Below, piece by piece: positions 8,534 through 18,700 of a DNA stretch of 64,000 nt; position 1 is the first letter of the stretch; every line of letters begins with the position of its first letter. The stretch lies in assembly GCA_937625935.1 (NCBI GenBank), contig OW569375.1:62001-126000 (forward strand). The letters run 5' to 3'. Below the pieces are notes generated by a model. It made no database searches and was not told where the DNA came from. It worked only from the letters and a program-made list of their open reading frames with translations. The stretch is from Tetramitus jugosus (taxonomy: Eukaryota > Heterolobosea > Eutetramitea > Acrasida > Vahlkampfiidae). Both the position numbers and the translations under genes were made by a program.

Positions 8534-11407
8534 TTATGTATCCTTTTTCTTTTTAGACAAGTACTTGTCTACAGAACTATCAATGTACTTTTGAATCTTG
8601 AGCTGTGTAGAAGGATTTTCGAGGTGTGGAAGTTTCTCCTTGCTTGCTATCTTGTGCGAAATTGTTCGGCACAGATTCTTAAACTCCTCCTTGTCCTTTA
8701 TGATACCACTCTGATAATATTTTTGCATCTGCTTTTTGACTATATCACCAGCCTTCTTCTTCAAAAGTTTCTTATCAGCTGGAGAGTCAGCAACAGGTGC
8801 CTCAATCTGTAAAACAACATCAAGATTAGGATTCTTGGCAAATGGATCAAAGTCCATCCTTCTTTCCTCGTGGGTTATCTTTTTCCTGGGAGGTGAGGGT
8901 TCAACAACACTCGATACAGTGCCAAACTTTGGAATGAATGAGGATTTCTGTGTCATATTCAACTCATTGAACAAGTCTTCGTCAATACCTGTTACTGTAG
9001 AACTCATTGGAGATGGCTCATTCCTAGAAGGAGGAAAATTGTCATTCACTTGATAAGATGATTCACTGTTCCTCTCATTATTCAACGTATCGCGAGACTG
9101 TTGATTCACATTGCGGTTATCTCTATAATTACTGAAGTCTCTCTGGTCATTGTGTCGATTCATTGATCGATGATCATTGGTCCTTGGTTCCTTTGTCCTA
9201 GGTTCGTCATCTTTGTAATAGTCTCTATCTCTCTTTCTGTTGTCATTTTGATGGAAAGAAGAGTATTTTGGAGGACTACGATTGTACTGACCTCCACTAC
9301 CTCTTCGGTTTTGATGATCATGAACAGGAGAATTGTCCTTTCTCCTTGTGGGTGACCTGTCATTATATCCTCTTCGGTTGTATTTAGGTGGAGAGCGACC
9401 TCTGCGATCTGTGCGCTCAGGGGAACGGCGAGAGGGAGAATTTTTGTTAGTTCGATAATGGCTATCATTGTCCGGATATCTCTTGTTGTCTCGAGGCTGC
9501 GCGCTTCTCACATCATACCTCTTGTCATTGTTTGTGGAGTACCGATCCTCTGTCCTCGAACGCTTGTTATGGTAGCTGCTTGCTTCATTGTCGCGATTGT
9601 TGTATCGTGTATCATGGCGAGATGAATCACGAGCTAATCTTTCCTTTTCATCATCCCTTTTATCAGAACTTCGGATAGAGCCAGCATCCTCTCTATGATC
9701 ACTATTCCTTCGTTTGTTGTCAGGAGTTCTGATTTTCATCTCTACGCTCGGATGATGAGTCGAAGAATCCATAGGGTGATTGCCTTTTGCTGACTTGAAA
9801 ACAGATTCAGTAATCTTTTGGTCAGATTTTGGAGTAATCTTTTGGCCAGATCCTGAGGGCAGAGGAGCTTCATCCAATTGTTGGTTGTTAGATATCTTCT
9901 TGGGAATTTTTACACCTTTCAAAAGCTCAGAAGGCTTTTCAACAATTTCTTCATACTCTCTTGATGGTTGTGGCCTCTCTCCCTTTGAAACCGCTTCCAC
10001 ACCCTCAGCAGCGTCCTCATTGTTCAATGTGGAGTGTTTCTCGTTGGGTGATCCATCACTACTCTTTGCTGCTTTGGTTGTTTTGTTCTGATCGCTCCTA
10101 CTCACTCTTCTTGTCGAAGTTTTACCCCTCTCTGATGTACGCTTCTGCTTTGCTGGTGTTTCCACAGGCTCAAAATCCTCAAAATTAACTTCCTCTTCGG
10201 AGTCAACATGGGAACGAGTGGTTTGTTTCCTTCTGGAAACGCTTCTTCTCCGTCTAGTTGTTTCTGATTTGATAGTCTCCTTTGTCTCCTCCTTTGCTCG
10301 AGAGTTTGTCAGAGTGTTCTTAGACTCGCGGTCATTATTTTTGACAGACTCCTCATCATCGCTACTTGATGAATCACTGGCGATTCTAGCTCTATTGAAT
10401 AGCCTTCTTCTCTTTGGTTTTGGTTCTTCTTCTGTAGTTTCTTGATTCTTACTGCTATCCTCTGCACTTTGGTTAGTGACCTCTGAGGCATGTGTCTCTT
10501 CTTTGTCTTCTGCATCCTTCTGATCTTCACTGCTAGATCGATTCCTTCTCTTTCTTCTTCTCTTGGTTACGGATGATTTTTCCTTCTCTTCTTCTTCTTC
10601 CTCTTCCTCCTTTTCTTCCTTCGATTCAGTGCTTGGTGCCGAATTCGTTTCTTCAACATTGGAATTGTCATCCACCATGGCTGAATCATCATATTCAGCA
10701 ACTTTCTCAGGGAGGGAAGATGACTTTGGTTGTTGAGTCATGTCTTGTGGTACAGGTTGCTCATGAGAACTCTCTTGTTTCTCTTGTGCTGCTTCTTGTT
10801 GTTCAGCACCAGAAACCACCTTTGGCTGTTCTTCCACATGATTGCTAATACTTTCAATCACCAACTGTTGTGGTAGTTCTTGTCGTTCTTGATGATTTGC
10901 CTCTTGAGTGTTGCTTTTATCAATGCCGTTCGTATCGCTCGTTGCTACCTCTTGTTTCTTCTCTATTTTGGGTTCAACAGCTGTTTTCTCTTCTTCCACT
11001 TCTTCTTCCTCTGAAGCTTCGACACGAATGGAACGTCTCAGAATTCTTCTCCGTTTGGGAGCTGTAGCGCTTGTCGGAGTTTCTTCACAATTTTTCTCGT
11101 CGGTTAACAAAGTTTTAGGTTGAATGGTCAAGGAGGGAAGATCCATCTTTGAAGCTTCTGTATTGGAAGCTACTTGTGGTAATGTATTCGTGGATGTCTC
11201 CTCCTCGACAACAACATCTTTTTGTTGTTCGCTCTTTTTCGTTGTTGTTGCGTTTTTTGAAAGATGAGAGGGTGATTGAGGAGATTGTATTGTTGTGGTT
11301 GATGAGGGTATTGTTACATTGGGAGTTGGTGGTTGATTTTGTTGTTGTTCATCATTTTCGGTGTCATCATCTCCAATGATTTTGGGTCTTTTGAATTTTC
11401 TGGCCAT
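8534..11407 (-). CDS. SRI-domain, Arg/Asp/Ser-rich nuclear protein
   Basis: This 957-residue protein begins MARKFKRPK and is highly charged for most of its length, with Glu/Lys-rich stretches up to about residue 400 and an Arg/Asp/Asn/Ser-rich middle like RS-type splicing factors (for example RRSPERTDRRGRSP). The last 90 residues form a recognisable SRI (Set2-Rpb1-interacting) domain: VKKQMQKYYQSGII, EFKNLCRTISHKI, ASKEKL and KIQKYIDSSVDKYL. SRI domains bind the doubly phosphorylated C-terminal repeat of RNA polymerase II. Unlike SETD2 there is no SET or WW domain here, so the protein is more likely a co-transcriptional adaptor. Start chosen at the first ATG (11407); eight further in-frame codons upstream lack ATG. 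Confidence 0.8.
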   Translation of the reverse strand: MARKFKRPKIIGDDDTENDEQQQNQPPTPNVTIPSSTTTIQSPQSPSHLSKNATTTKKSEQQKDVVVEEETSTNTLPQVASNTEASKMDLPSLTIQPKTLLTDEKNCEETPTSATAPKRRRILRRSIRVEASEEEEVEEEKTAVEPKIEKKQEVATSDTNGIDKSNTQEANHQERQELPQQLVIESISNHVEEQPKVVSGAEQQEAAQEKQESSHEQPVPQDMTQQPKSSSLPEKVAEYDDSAMVDDNSNVEETNSAPSTESKEEKEEEEEEEEKEKSSVTKRRRKRRNRSSSEDQKDAEDKEETHASEVTNQSAEDSSKNQETTEEEPKPKRRRLFNRARIASDSSSSDDEESVKNNDRESKNTLTNSRAKEETKETIKSETTRRRRSVSRRKQTTRSHVDSEEEVNFEDFEPVETPAKQKRTSERGKTSTRRVSRSDQNKTTKAAKSSDGSPNEKHSTLNNEDAAEGVEAVSKGERPQPSREYEEIVEKPSELLKGVKIPKKISNNQQLDEAPLPSGSGQKITPKSDQKITESVFKSAKGNHPMDSSTHHPSVEMKIRTPDNKRRNSDHREDAGSIRSSDKRDDEKERLARDSSRHDTRYNNRDNEASSYHNKRSRTEDRYSTNNDKRYDVRSAQPRDNKRYPDNDSHYRTNKNSPSRRSPERTDRRGRSPPKYNRRGYNDRSPTRRKDNSPVHDHQNRRGSGGQYNRSPPKYSSFHQNDNRKRDRDYYKDDEPRTKEPRTNDHRSMNRHNDQRDFSNYRDNRNVNQQSRDTLNNERNSESSYQVNDNFPPSRNEPSPMSSTVTGIDEDLFNELNMTQKSSFIPKFGTVSSVVEPSPPRKKITHEERRMDFDPFAKNPNLDVVLQIEAPVADSPADKKLLKKKAGDIVKKQMQKYYQSGIIKDKEEFKNLCRTISHKIASKEKLPHLENPSTQLKIQKYIDSSVDKYLSKKKKDT

Positions 11408-11687
11408 TTTCCTATGATTCTTCACACACAATCGAAAGCTCTCTAGTTGTTCGTTGGGGAGATATCAAAATATGTCAATGTGATGCGATCAAAAAACTGA
11501 ACTTGGACTTTGAAGGAGTTACTCAAAAAGCTTTTTGTTATTGGTCAGAGTTGATGCTTCAAGAATGTGGAGTTTCTGTTTGCCCGATTAGAAAAAAAAC
11601 TTGTTGAATATTCTTCGTTGTAAACTCCTTCTCCGATAAGACAAAAAGCTTTCTTGCTTGATTGAGAGGAAAAAAGCAAAACACAAA

Positions 11688-12443
11688 ATGGTCAAGAAAG
11701 CAACAACAAGCGGTACTCAGCTGACGCAGAGAACCAAGAATGCGTCAGAAGCAGCATCTTCTGCTCCTGCTGCCTCACATGCTCAACAACACTTTATTGT
11801 CAGTCCTTTTTTGGTTTATGAGGCACAGCGATCACTGATCAGAGACGATGTGATGGCAACACACAAACTAACGAACCCTGCTGCCATAAAGGAAGAATCA
11901 AACAATGTCATGCATCAAGGTGGATTCAAAAAAAGAACCATCAAAAAGAGCATTTTCGGAGTTTCTTCCCAGGACCAGGATGAAGACTTGGAGAAGAAGG
12001 GACTTGGATTCAAAATTTGTTGCTGTTGTTGTTATTTAGGAAAAAAGCATTTCAATATTGGATTCGGATGGGTGATTATGGCTGTCATCGTTCTCATGTT
12101 GTGCGGTGTAGCCTTCTTGAAATTTGGTGAAAATATTTGGTACGTTCAATCCGTGTACGATTTGGAGAAGATTGACTATTATTCAGTTTTGGATGTGAAG
12201 CGTGATGCGACAGCGAGGGATATTAAGCGGGCTCATCGTCAAATGGTGCTCAAGTGGCATCCTGATAAGAATCCTGACTGTGGTGACGAATGTGTGCAAA
12301 AGATGTCCAAGATTACGGAAGCTTATATTGTACTATCGGATGATGAAACACGACAATTCCACGACACGTATGAAGTGAAGCCTCCAGAGAAGATGATCCA
12401 AAAGGCTAGAGAACAACAGCATTCCAAGAAGAAGAAGAAGTAA
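11688..12443 (+). CDS. Membrane-anchored J-domain protein (DNAJ)
   Basis: The 251-residue protein starts MVKKATT. It has a polar N-terminal half, a cysteine run (ICCCCCY, about residues 115-121), one transmembrane helix (about 130-150, GWVIMAVIVLMLCGVAFL), and a J-domain (about 165-235) with YYSVLDV, the HPD tripeptide in KWHPDKNP, and a closing helix AYIVLSDDETR. The tail ends in KKKKK, which could act as a lysine-type ER retrieval signal. J-domains stimulate Hsp70 ATPase. With one membrane span and a lysine tail, a cytosol-facing ER J-protein is most likely. The Cys cluster beside the membrane is a probable palmitoylation site. It is divergent from the SRI gene with a 280-bp shared promoter. 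Confidence 0.85.
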   Translation: MVKKATTSGTQLTQRTKNASEAASSAPAASHAQQHFIVSPFLVYEAQRSLIRDDVMATHKLTNPAAIKEESNNVMHQGGFKKRTIKKSIFGVSSQDQDEDLEKKGLGFKICCCCCYLGKKHFNIGFGWVIMAVIVLMLCGVAFLKFGENIWYVQSVYDLEKIDYYSVLDVKRDATARDIKRAHRQMVLKWHPDKNPDCGDECVQKMSKITEAYIVLSDDETRQFHDTYEVKPPEKMIQKAREQQHSKKKKK

Positions 12444-12917
12444 TGCTTCTCTCGAGAATCGATAGATCATGTATGACCTGTGTATGTGATGCTTTGTACC
12501 CATTTACGTGATGATGATGGAAAGCACAATATTGCAGAGGATACAGACATTTGCATTCTGCGCTTCTCTATTGTGTGTTTTGCAAGTTGGTGAACGCATC
12601 ACACACGACTGTATCATTTACGTATTCAAATAAATAAGAATAGAAACATTGCGTATACAACCAAGTGTTAATTGTTACGTTCAACATCAACACGCGAACT
12701 TTGCTCACACACGGGTGCGACACAACACGCACAAGAGAAGTTCGCGTGTTTCCCTCCGATTCGCGAATTTTCGTTCGTTACGAGAATCTATTTTCGAAAC
12801 ATAGCAACAATCCTCCGTGGATTTTTCTCTGCAATTCTTTGAGATGATTTCCATATCATAAGCAACAACAAACCATATCAAACCCACCACCCATCACCAC
12901 TTAAAAGACACGCACAC
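12444..12917. other. Intergenic: 3' end of J-protein gene and carboxypeptidase promoter
   Basis: No coding frame of substance. An AATAAA lies near 12630 (AAATAAATAAG), well downstream of the J-protein stop, and CA-rich sequence leads into the carboxypeptidase ATG at 12918. Confidence 0.5.
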
Positions 12918-15211
12918 ATGAAAACACGGCCGTTTTTGACTTTGGCAGTGTTAGCTACACTGCTTTACTGTTGCATGATATGCTGCATGACATTATCCGT
13001 TTTTGCTGAGACTACACAAGATGATTCTGTGAGCTACTTGCCAGGATATGGTCCTATCCTTGGAAATGTAAGTGGTAGAGCTCATAAGCTTTCCTTTCTT
13101 TGTTTTTTTTAACGGTCGTATTGACAGTTTTCTTTGCTTTTTTGGGTTTGGATCAAAAAGGACATTTTTGCGGGCTATGTCGATGTAAAGGAAGGAGAAT
13201 CCGAGGGATCACTTTTTTATTGGTTCGTAGGACATGCAAAGGGTAACAAGGATGCTCCAATTGTTGTTTGGTCCAACGGCGGTCCAGTAAGTGTTTTTCA
13301 ACAACCTTCTTTTTTGTAATTACGGAACTTGGGAGTTTTTGACGAACTGTTTGTATTTTTTGTTACAATGTTTTTCTTTTTGCAGGGCTCTTCAGCGTTG
13401 ATTGGATTTTTTGCAGAACTAGGTCCATTCCGAGTGCAACCAGATTTGAGTCTATCTGTGAATCCGCATTCATGGACAAACATTGCAAACATGTTATTTA
13501 TTGATCATCCAGTATGTTTTCACCTTCTTTTCATACCATCATACAATCTTGAATTTTTACTAATCAATTAAAAATGATTGATGGATACATTCTATAGATT
13601 GGTACAGGCATGAGTTATGCAAACAACAATGATACTTTTTCAAAGAATCAAGATCATGTCAGCTCTCATTTGTTAACTGTGTTGGAACACTTTTATAAGA
13701 AGCATCCAGAATACAGGAAGAATGAACTGTTTTTGACGGGAGAGAGTTATGCTGGAAAGTATATGCCTACGTTGGCTGAAAGGATCATCCGACTGAAGGA
13801 GAAGGGGCTTTGTGACATTAACTTGCAAGGTATCGTATTGGGTGATGCCTTTGTTGCTCCCATGGTTCAAAGATTGATCAAGGGAGAGCAAGCGTATTGG
13901 AATGGCTTGATGGGTCATTCCCAACTAGAACAGATCAAAACCATTCAATCGCGGTGCATACGGCACATCCAAGACGGCAATACACATCAGATTCCAAGTC
14001 CTTGTGAAGACTTGAAATCTTACATGCTTCTCGCAGCAGGTATTGTCAACGTGTATGATGTTCGTAAGTTTGTTCCATCGACGAACAAGACATTGATTGA
14101 TAAATATTTGAATCAGGATGTTGTCCGAACAGCTCTACACGTTCCTGCAGAGAAGAAAAAGTACAGCACCAATGCAAAGTCCGATGTGTATGTCAATATG
14201 AAGTACGACATTTTGCGATCAGTCAAACATTTGATTCCATTCCTCATGAAGCACGTTCGTATTCTTCTATACAATGGAAACTTTGACCTTCAGGATGGTC
14301 CAGTTGGTACTGAGCAATATCTTTTCTCACTTGGCATTCCTGAATTCAGGAGAGCTCCAAGAAACTTGTGGTTCGTGGATCAAAAGATTGCCGGTTATGA
14401 ATGGTCTCATGATTCCTTGACGTTCCTTACTGTTCATGGAGCAGGTCACTTTGTCCCAACAGATCGTCCTGTGACTGGTATTGAGATGATTCGAAAGTTT
14501 TTGAACAACGAAAAGTATTGCAAGGAGAATGAAACAGTCCCTCTCTCATTCACTACGTTGACACCTGATGAGTTTAGAGAGTATCTAGAGGTTGATGAAA
14601 AAGGAGAGCACAGAGTCCCATGTGCTATCACTAGTGAAGTGCTGTGTAAGAAACTCATGAAGGATTGCTATGGTAATGGACATTGTGAACGGGGACATTG
14701 TCTTTGCAAGCCTGGTTTCACTGGAGAGGATTGCTCATCAGTTATTGTAGACTCCTTAAAACCCAAGCAGAAATCGCAAAATAGAGCGGAACAACAAGAT
14801 TGGATCTACTACAAACTACAAAATGGTGTTCATGATGGCTATATTCACATTGAGCTGCAAGTGAACAATGCCTCAGCAATCCCCGAATTACAGACTCCTA
14901 TGACATATGATCCATATCACGCTGGTGAAGGTCATGGTGGCGATCAGCCTTTTGGAGGTGTTTGTGTCTATGTGCGAAGAGGAGACATGCCAACACATGT
15001 CTCTTACGATAGTGTTCAATGCTTTAGAGAGATTTCGAACGGTTCATTCATCGCTCCAGTTGTGCGCTCCTCTAATGAAGCACCCATCTATGTTGGTGTT
15101 TTCAATGCCCAGCCATTCAAGGTTCTCTTCGACTTGCGCTATGATCTGCTCACCCAAGACTCTTTCGTTTCGCGGCTGACGGAGAAGACCAGCAGTCATG
15201 ATGAATTGTAA
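12918..15211 (+). CDS. Serine carboxypeptidase (S10, CPVL-like) with EGF-like tail
   Basis: Exons: 12918-13067, 13161-13286, 13386-13511 and 13598-15211; all introns are phase 0 (93, 99 and 86 nt; donors GTAAGT, GTAAGT, GTATGT). The product is 671 residues. It has a signal peptide (residues about 8-30), the oxyanion-hole region NGGPGSSALIG joined across intron 2, DHPIGTGMSY across intron 3, nucleophile Ser184 in GESYAGKY, Asp364 in YNGNFDLQDGP and His418 in GAGHFVP, so the triad is complete. The usual Cys of GGPGCSS is Ser. After the peptidase comes an EGF-like module (CYGNGHCERGHCLCKPGFTG) and about 150 further residues of unknown fold. S10 enzymes remove C-terminal residues at acid pH in lysosomes or outside the cell. 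The order of exon-boundary motifs matches the family exactly, so I trust the gene model. Confidence 0.93.
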
Positions 15212-15249
15212 AGACACAAATAAATTGTATAAACGTTAATTATATTAAA

Positions 15250-16311
15250 CTAATTGGTTGTCTTCTTGCCATATTTACACAATCTGGCCAATAAAGCACT
15301 CAATTGAAGCTGCGACTGCACACCATCCACCATTCTCATGTGACTCATTCCAATTTCCTTGATAAATTCCAATTGCACATACTCTGTCAACAATTGGTTA
15401 CTGTTTCGACGCACCACCTTGGCCAATGTTTTTATAATGTCCTGAGAACTGTATCCCTTTTGTACCAAATAGTTTAATCTCTCTTGTGCCTTCATCAGAT
15501 TCTTTTGAGCACAGAATGTGATCAATTGTGTGACAACAAGCGGATGTGGCTGATCGCACACCTTGAACACATTCTCTGCATTCACAAATCCCAATCCTTG
15601 CCAAGTAGCCTGCAAATGATTCAAACCATTTCTCAAATCACCCTCCGATGTATAGACTAGTGCTTCGAGACCATCTGGCACATGAGTCACCTGCTCTTGT
15701 TTGATGATGTACATGAGTCGAGTCAACAACTCCTCATCAGTCAATCTCCTAAATCTCACCAGTGCACACCGACTCTGAATCGGTTCAATAATTTTACTGC
15801 TATCATTGCAAGCAAACGCAAATCTGGTTGTTGCAGAATACAGTTCCATAATTCTTCTCAGAGCTTGTTGAGCACCAGTGCTCATACTGTCTGCCTCATC
15901 CAGAATAATGAGCTTGTGCCTGTTGGGAGGCAGAGTCACCTTTTTCTGAGCAAACATTTTGATTTGATTTCTGACAACGTCCAACGTTCTTGCATCACTG
16001 GCATTGAGCTCCAGTACGGCATCACGGTACACATTGGAACCCAATAGCTCTCTTGCCAAGCACATGACACTTGTAGTTTTTCCTATGCCTGGAGGACCAC
16101 TGATAATCAGATTGGGCATGTTACCTTGTTGAGAGATGACTTGGAGACGACTCACAGCTTCAGTGTTGCCTACAATGTCTTTAATATGGATGGGGCGATA
16201 CTTTTCTACCCATGGTAGCTCTAGAGCTAACGATGGAGTAGTCGTGGTGGTGGTGGTTGTTGTTGTTGGAGTCGTCGTGGTGCTTTGCTCCTGTGGCTGG
16301 ACTTGGCTCAT
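15250..16311 (-). CDS. RFC2: Replication factor C small subunit, RFC2 type
   Basis: This 353-residue AAA+ clamp loader subunit has a poly-Thr N-terminal extension, LPWVEKYRP (RFC box II), Walker A GPPGIGKT, Walker B LDEADSM, the arginine-finger motif QSRC, and a C-terminal collar. Segments such as [24 protein letters not shown] and [12 protein letters not shown] match the RFC2 (yeast Rfc4) branch rather than RFC3, 4 or 5. It loads PCNA onto primed DNA with the other RFC subunits. In the RFC box after Walker A, the usual NASDDRGI reads NASDARTL. The start is a clear ATG. Two E2F-type sites lie immediately upstream. It converges with the carboxypeptidase gene, stop to stop 38 bp. Confidence 0.95.
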   Translation of the reverse strand: MSQVQPQEQSTTTTPTTTTTTTTTTPSLALELPWVEKYRPIHIKDIVGNTEAVSRLQVISQQGNMPNLIISGPPGIGKTTSVMCLARELLGSNVYRDAVLELNASDARTLDVVRNQIKMFAQKKVTLPPNRHKLIILDEADSMSTGAQQALRRIMELYSATTRFAFACNDSSKIIEPIQSRCALVRFRRLTDEELLTRLMYIIKQEQVTHVPDGLEALVYTSEGDLRNGLNHLQATWQGLGFVNAENVFKVCDQPHPLVVTQLITFCAQKNLMKAQERLNYLVQKGYSSQDIIKTLAKVVRRNSNQLLTEYVQLEFIKEIGMSHMRMVDGVQSQLQLSALLARLCKYGKKTTN

Positions 16312-16344
16312 TGTTCTTTGTGATTTTTTGGCTGTTGTGAAGGG

Positions 16345-16409
16345 TTTTTTGGCGCCAATCTTTTTTCACTACTTCCTTGAAAATCTGGAAGTGAATTTTG
16401 GCGGCAAAA
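16345..16409. promoter_or_regulatory. Pair of E2F-type sites in RFC2 promoter
   Basis: Two elements lie 34 and 85 bp upstream of the RFC2 ATG: TTTTTTGGCGCCAATC (16345-16360) and TTTTGGCGGCAAAA (16396-16409). Both contain the GGCGCC or GGCGGC core flanked by T and A runs of E2F/DP sites. Replication genes are classic E2F targets, which strengthens the call. Confidence 0.6.
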
Positions 16410-16421
16410 ATATACACTTTT

Positions 16422-18295
16422 TTATTCTTCTTCTTCAGGTCTGTCAGGCAGTCTGGGGCTGTCTGGTTGTTCGAGTCGCACATGAAGTTCCTCTGTTAGT
16501 TGCAGTGAAGAAAGGTCATGAGATGCATGACTGTCATCGTGATCTCTCGTTCCTCCTGTTGTCGTCTTGAACAATTCTGGGTTGATCACAGCTTCTCCAG
16601 AGTTGTCAATCTGGTTGGATGGCAAGAAGAAGATGGCCAACAGAATTCCATAATAGTTGGCCAGAGGGAGCAAGGACAAATATTGAGCGGCATTGTTTGC
16701 ATAATCGAACATGACAAATGTCACAAAATCGGCTGCCACAATCAACAGTAGCACAAAGGTCAGAATGAAGAACATTTTGAATCTTGTCCTGCTCGATTTC
16801 AAATCAATTGCACCTCTAGGATCATCGATCGTGTTGTTTGCTGTTTCCACAATGTCGTTGCCTCCAACTGCTTTGACCATATAAAACAATATCTGCAACA
16901 ACAAAAGCGCACCAATAAAGGCAATAATGATTCTCAGTGAACCAAAGAATGGAATGTCTTTCATGCTGATGGTAGGGTCAGTAACCTCGTTGAATCTCTC
17001 CCATGACAAAACAAGTGTAATGAGCAACCACAAAGCAGATACCAGGAAGAACTTTGGCAGATAGAATGATAGGAAAGTTCGTTGCTTGGGTGCGACCAGC
17101 GCCGAATGAGTCATCACCAAAATAAATAATAGGAAAATAGCGGCAAAAGTCGATTGGAAGAGAATGTTCAGCAATGGGAAGAACCAGTGATTCGCTGTCC
17201 ACTCACCAATGAAAAATGGATTGTTGAACATGTTGAGACCCAATAGAAACAGTGCGACCCATTTCTGTTCAGTCTTGCAGTAGGACCACTCTTGGCTATA
17301 GAGCAGAGATGCCATGTAAAATAAGGTTACTACGACACTCATTCCCAAAAAGATCATGCGCATCGATGTTTCAAAAGCAGTGTACTCTGGATTCGTATAT
17401 TCAAACTTTGTAAACAACACATCTTCAAAAAATCCTGCTTCATACAACTCCTTCACATTCAAAAATTTCACCATGATTTGATAGTAGGGATACACAATGT
17501 ACCGTTGTCTAAACACCACTACTGGTGAACAGAAATAACTATCACTCTATTGATTCATGACATGATCAAACAACAACAAGAACAACAATTCGGCACAATA
17601 AAAATGAATGAGATGTTGCACGTTCGCACACAAATGCACAAGACAAAAAACATCAAAGATCACACAGCACTTACAGAACAGTCCAACGACCTCGTATGTC
17701 TTTGAATTTGTCTAAACGGTTCTCCAAATCGATCATCCTTTGAATATTTGCCCGAAACAGAAACATCCATCAATAAATCATTCTTGAACAGTTCTTTGAA
17801 TTGATCCTTTTGCTTCAATAGAATACTGAGAGAGATTTCCTGATTGACTTTCCTGACTTTGGTATCCGTGTCTGCTACCAACGAAGAAGAACCATCCTTT
17901 GATCATCACATGAAAGTGTGAAAATATTGAACCAACAACAGCAATATGTTGCAAATACATGATAATGAACACACAACAAACTACAGATGATAACATACGA
18001 AAATGTTACGAAACGTCAGAGACAAGTTCTCCTTGATTTCAGGCTCAATTTTTTCAAAAACAAATTGCTGAACAGTTGGTGCTATCATGCATGACGTCAC
18101 GTGTTGTTAATACTGTGTGAGTTCAACAACAAACAAAATCTTTCAAAGAAAAATGCACCAGACACACATACCAAAGAAGAGAACAGACAATGATCCTATA
18201 ATGGTAATGAGGAAGAAGAGACATGTGATAAATATGGACGATGTGGGTAACACATCAATCAACACAGAGTACGTCTGTTTTCTGCGAGACGACAT
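16422..18295 (-). CDS. TMEM181-like multi-pass membrane protein, four exons
   Basis: Minus-strand exons: 18295-18172, 18081-17999, 17896-17675 and 17546-16422, with introns of 90, 102 and 128 nt (phases 1, 0, 0; donors GTATGT, GTATGT, GTAAGT). Together they encode 517 residues. Exon 1 holds an N-terminal membrane helix (residues about 18-42). Exons 2-3 and the start of exon 4 encode a lumenal domain of about 130 residues. Exon 4 encodes about seven membrane helices followed by an acidic cytosolic tail ending EEEE. The membrane domain carries TMEM181/GPR178 signatures (EQKWVALFLL, NPFF, WFFPLLNILFQS, FYLPKFFLVSALWL), which belongs to the Wntless/GOST-like seven-helix group. These proteins act in the Golgi and endomembrane system; TMEM181 has been linked to toxin entry in mammals. 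The exon joins rest on phase agreement and hydrophobicity, not on transcripts. Confidence 0.8.
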
Positions 18296-18571
18296 TTTGG
18301 TTCTTTCTGTTTTGTTTTTTCTTTGATGGAAAACCCCGAATCACAGATCAATCCGATTGATTCGTTGATCAAAACAAAAAAAACCAAAGAACAAGCATTG
18401 TGATGTGATGATGATGAAAAAAGAGAGATGAGTAACTTTGAATTGAGGATAACATGAATACAGGACATGCACGACCAAAGAGGAACACCTGACGGCAAAA
18501 TCGAGTGGACGAGCGAAAAAGATAGAGTAATTCTCCGCTCGATTTTTTGACATTTGACACATTATCAACAA

Positions 18572-18644
18572 GCCCGTCTAGCTCAGTCGGTAGAGCGCAA
18601 GGCTCTTAACCTTGTGGTCGAGGGTTCGAGCCCCTCGGTGGGCG
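18572..18644 (+). tRNA. tRNA-Lys (CTT)
   Basis: A complete 73-nt cloverleaf: acceptor GCCCGTC pairs with GGTGGGC, D-arm GCTC/GAGC, anticodon stem CAAGG/CCTTG closing the loop CTCTTAA with anticodon CTT at 18605-18607, and the T-arm with GGTTCGAGC. There is no intron. A run of five T downstream (about 18650) is the pol III terminator. It lies only 57 bp before the kinesin ATG. Confidence 0.95.
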
Positions 18645-18700
18645 ATGTGATTTTTGATTCATTTTGGACAACTACGGTTAGACAAACAGAACTAGTTCAT

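Noticed and set aside
10218-11379. Several hydrophobic plus-strand frames opposite the SRI gene
   Set aside because: Antisense of Glu/Lys/Ser-rich codons always yields Leu/Phe/Ser-rich frames; these are shadows, not membrane proteins.
18554-18700. Apparent N-terminal extension of kinesin through the tRNA
   Set aside because: The extra codons translate the tRNA-Lys gene itself; the real ATG is 18701.
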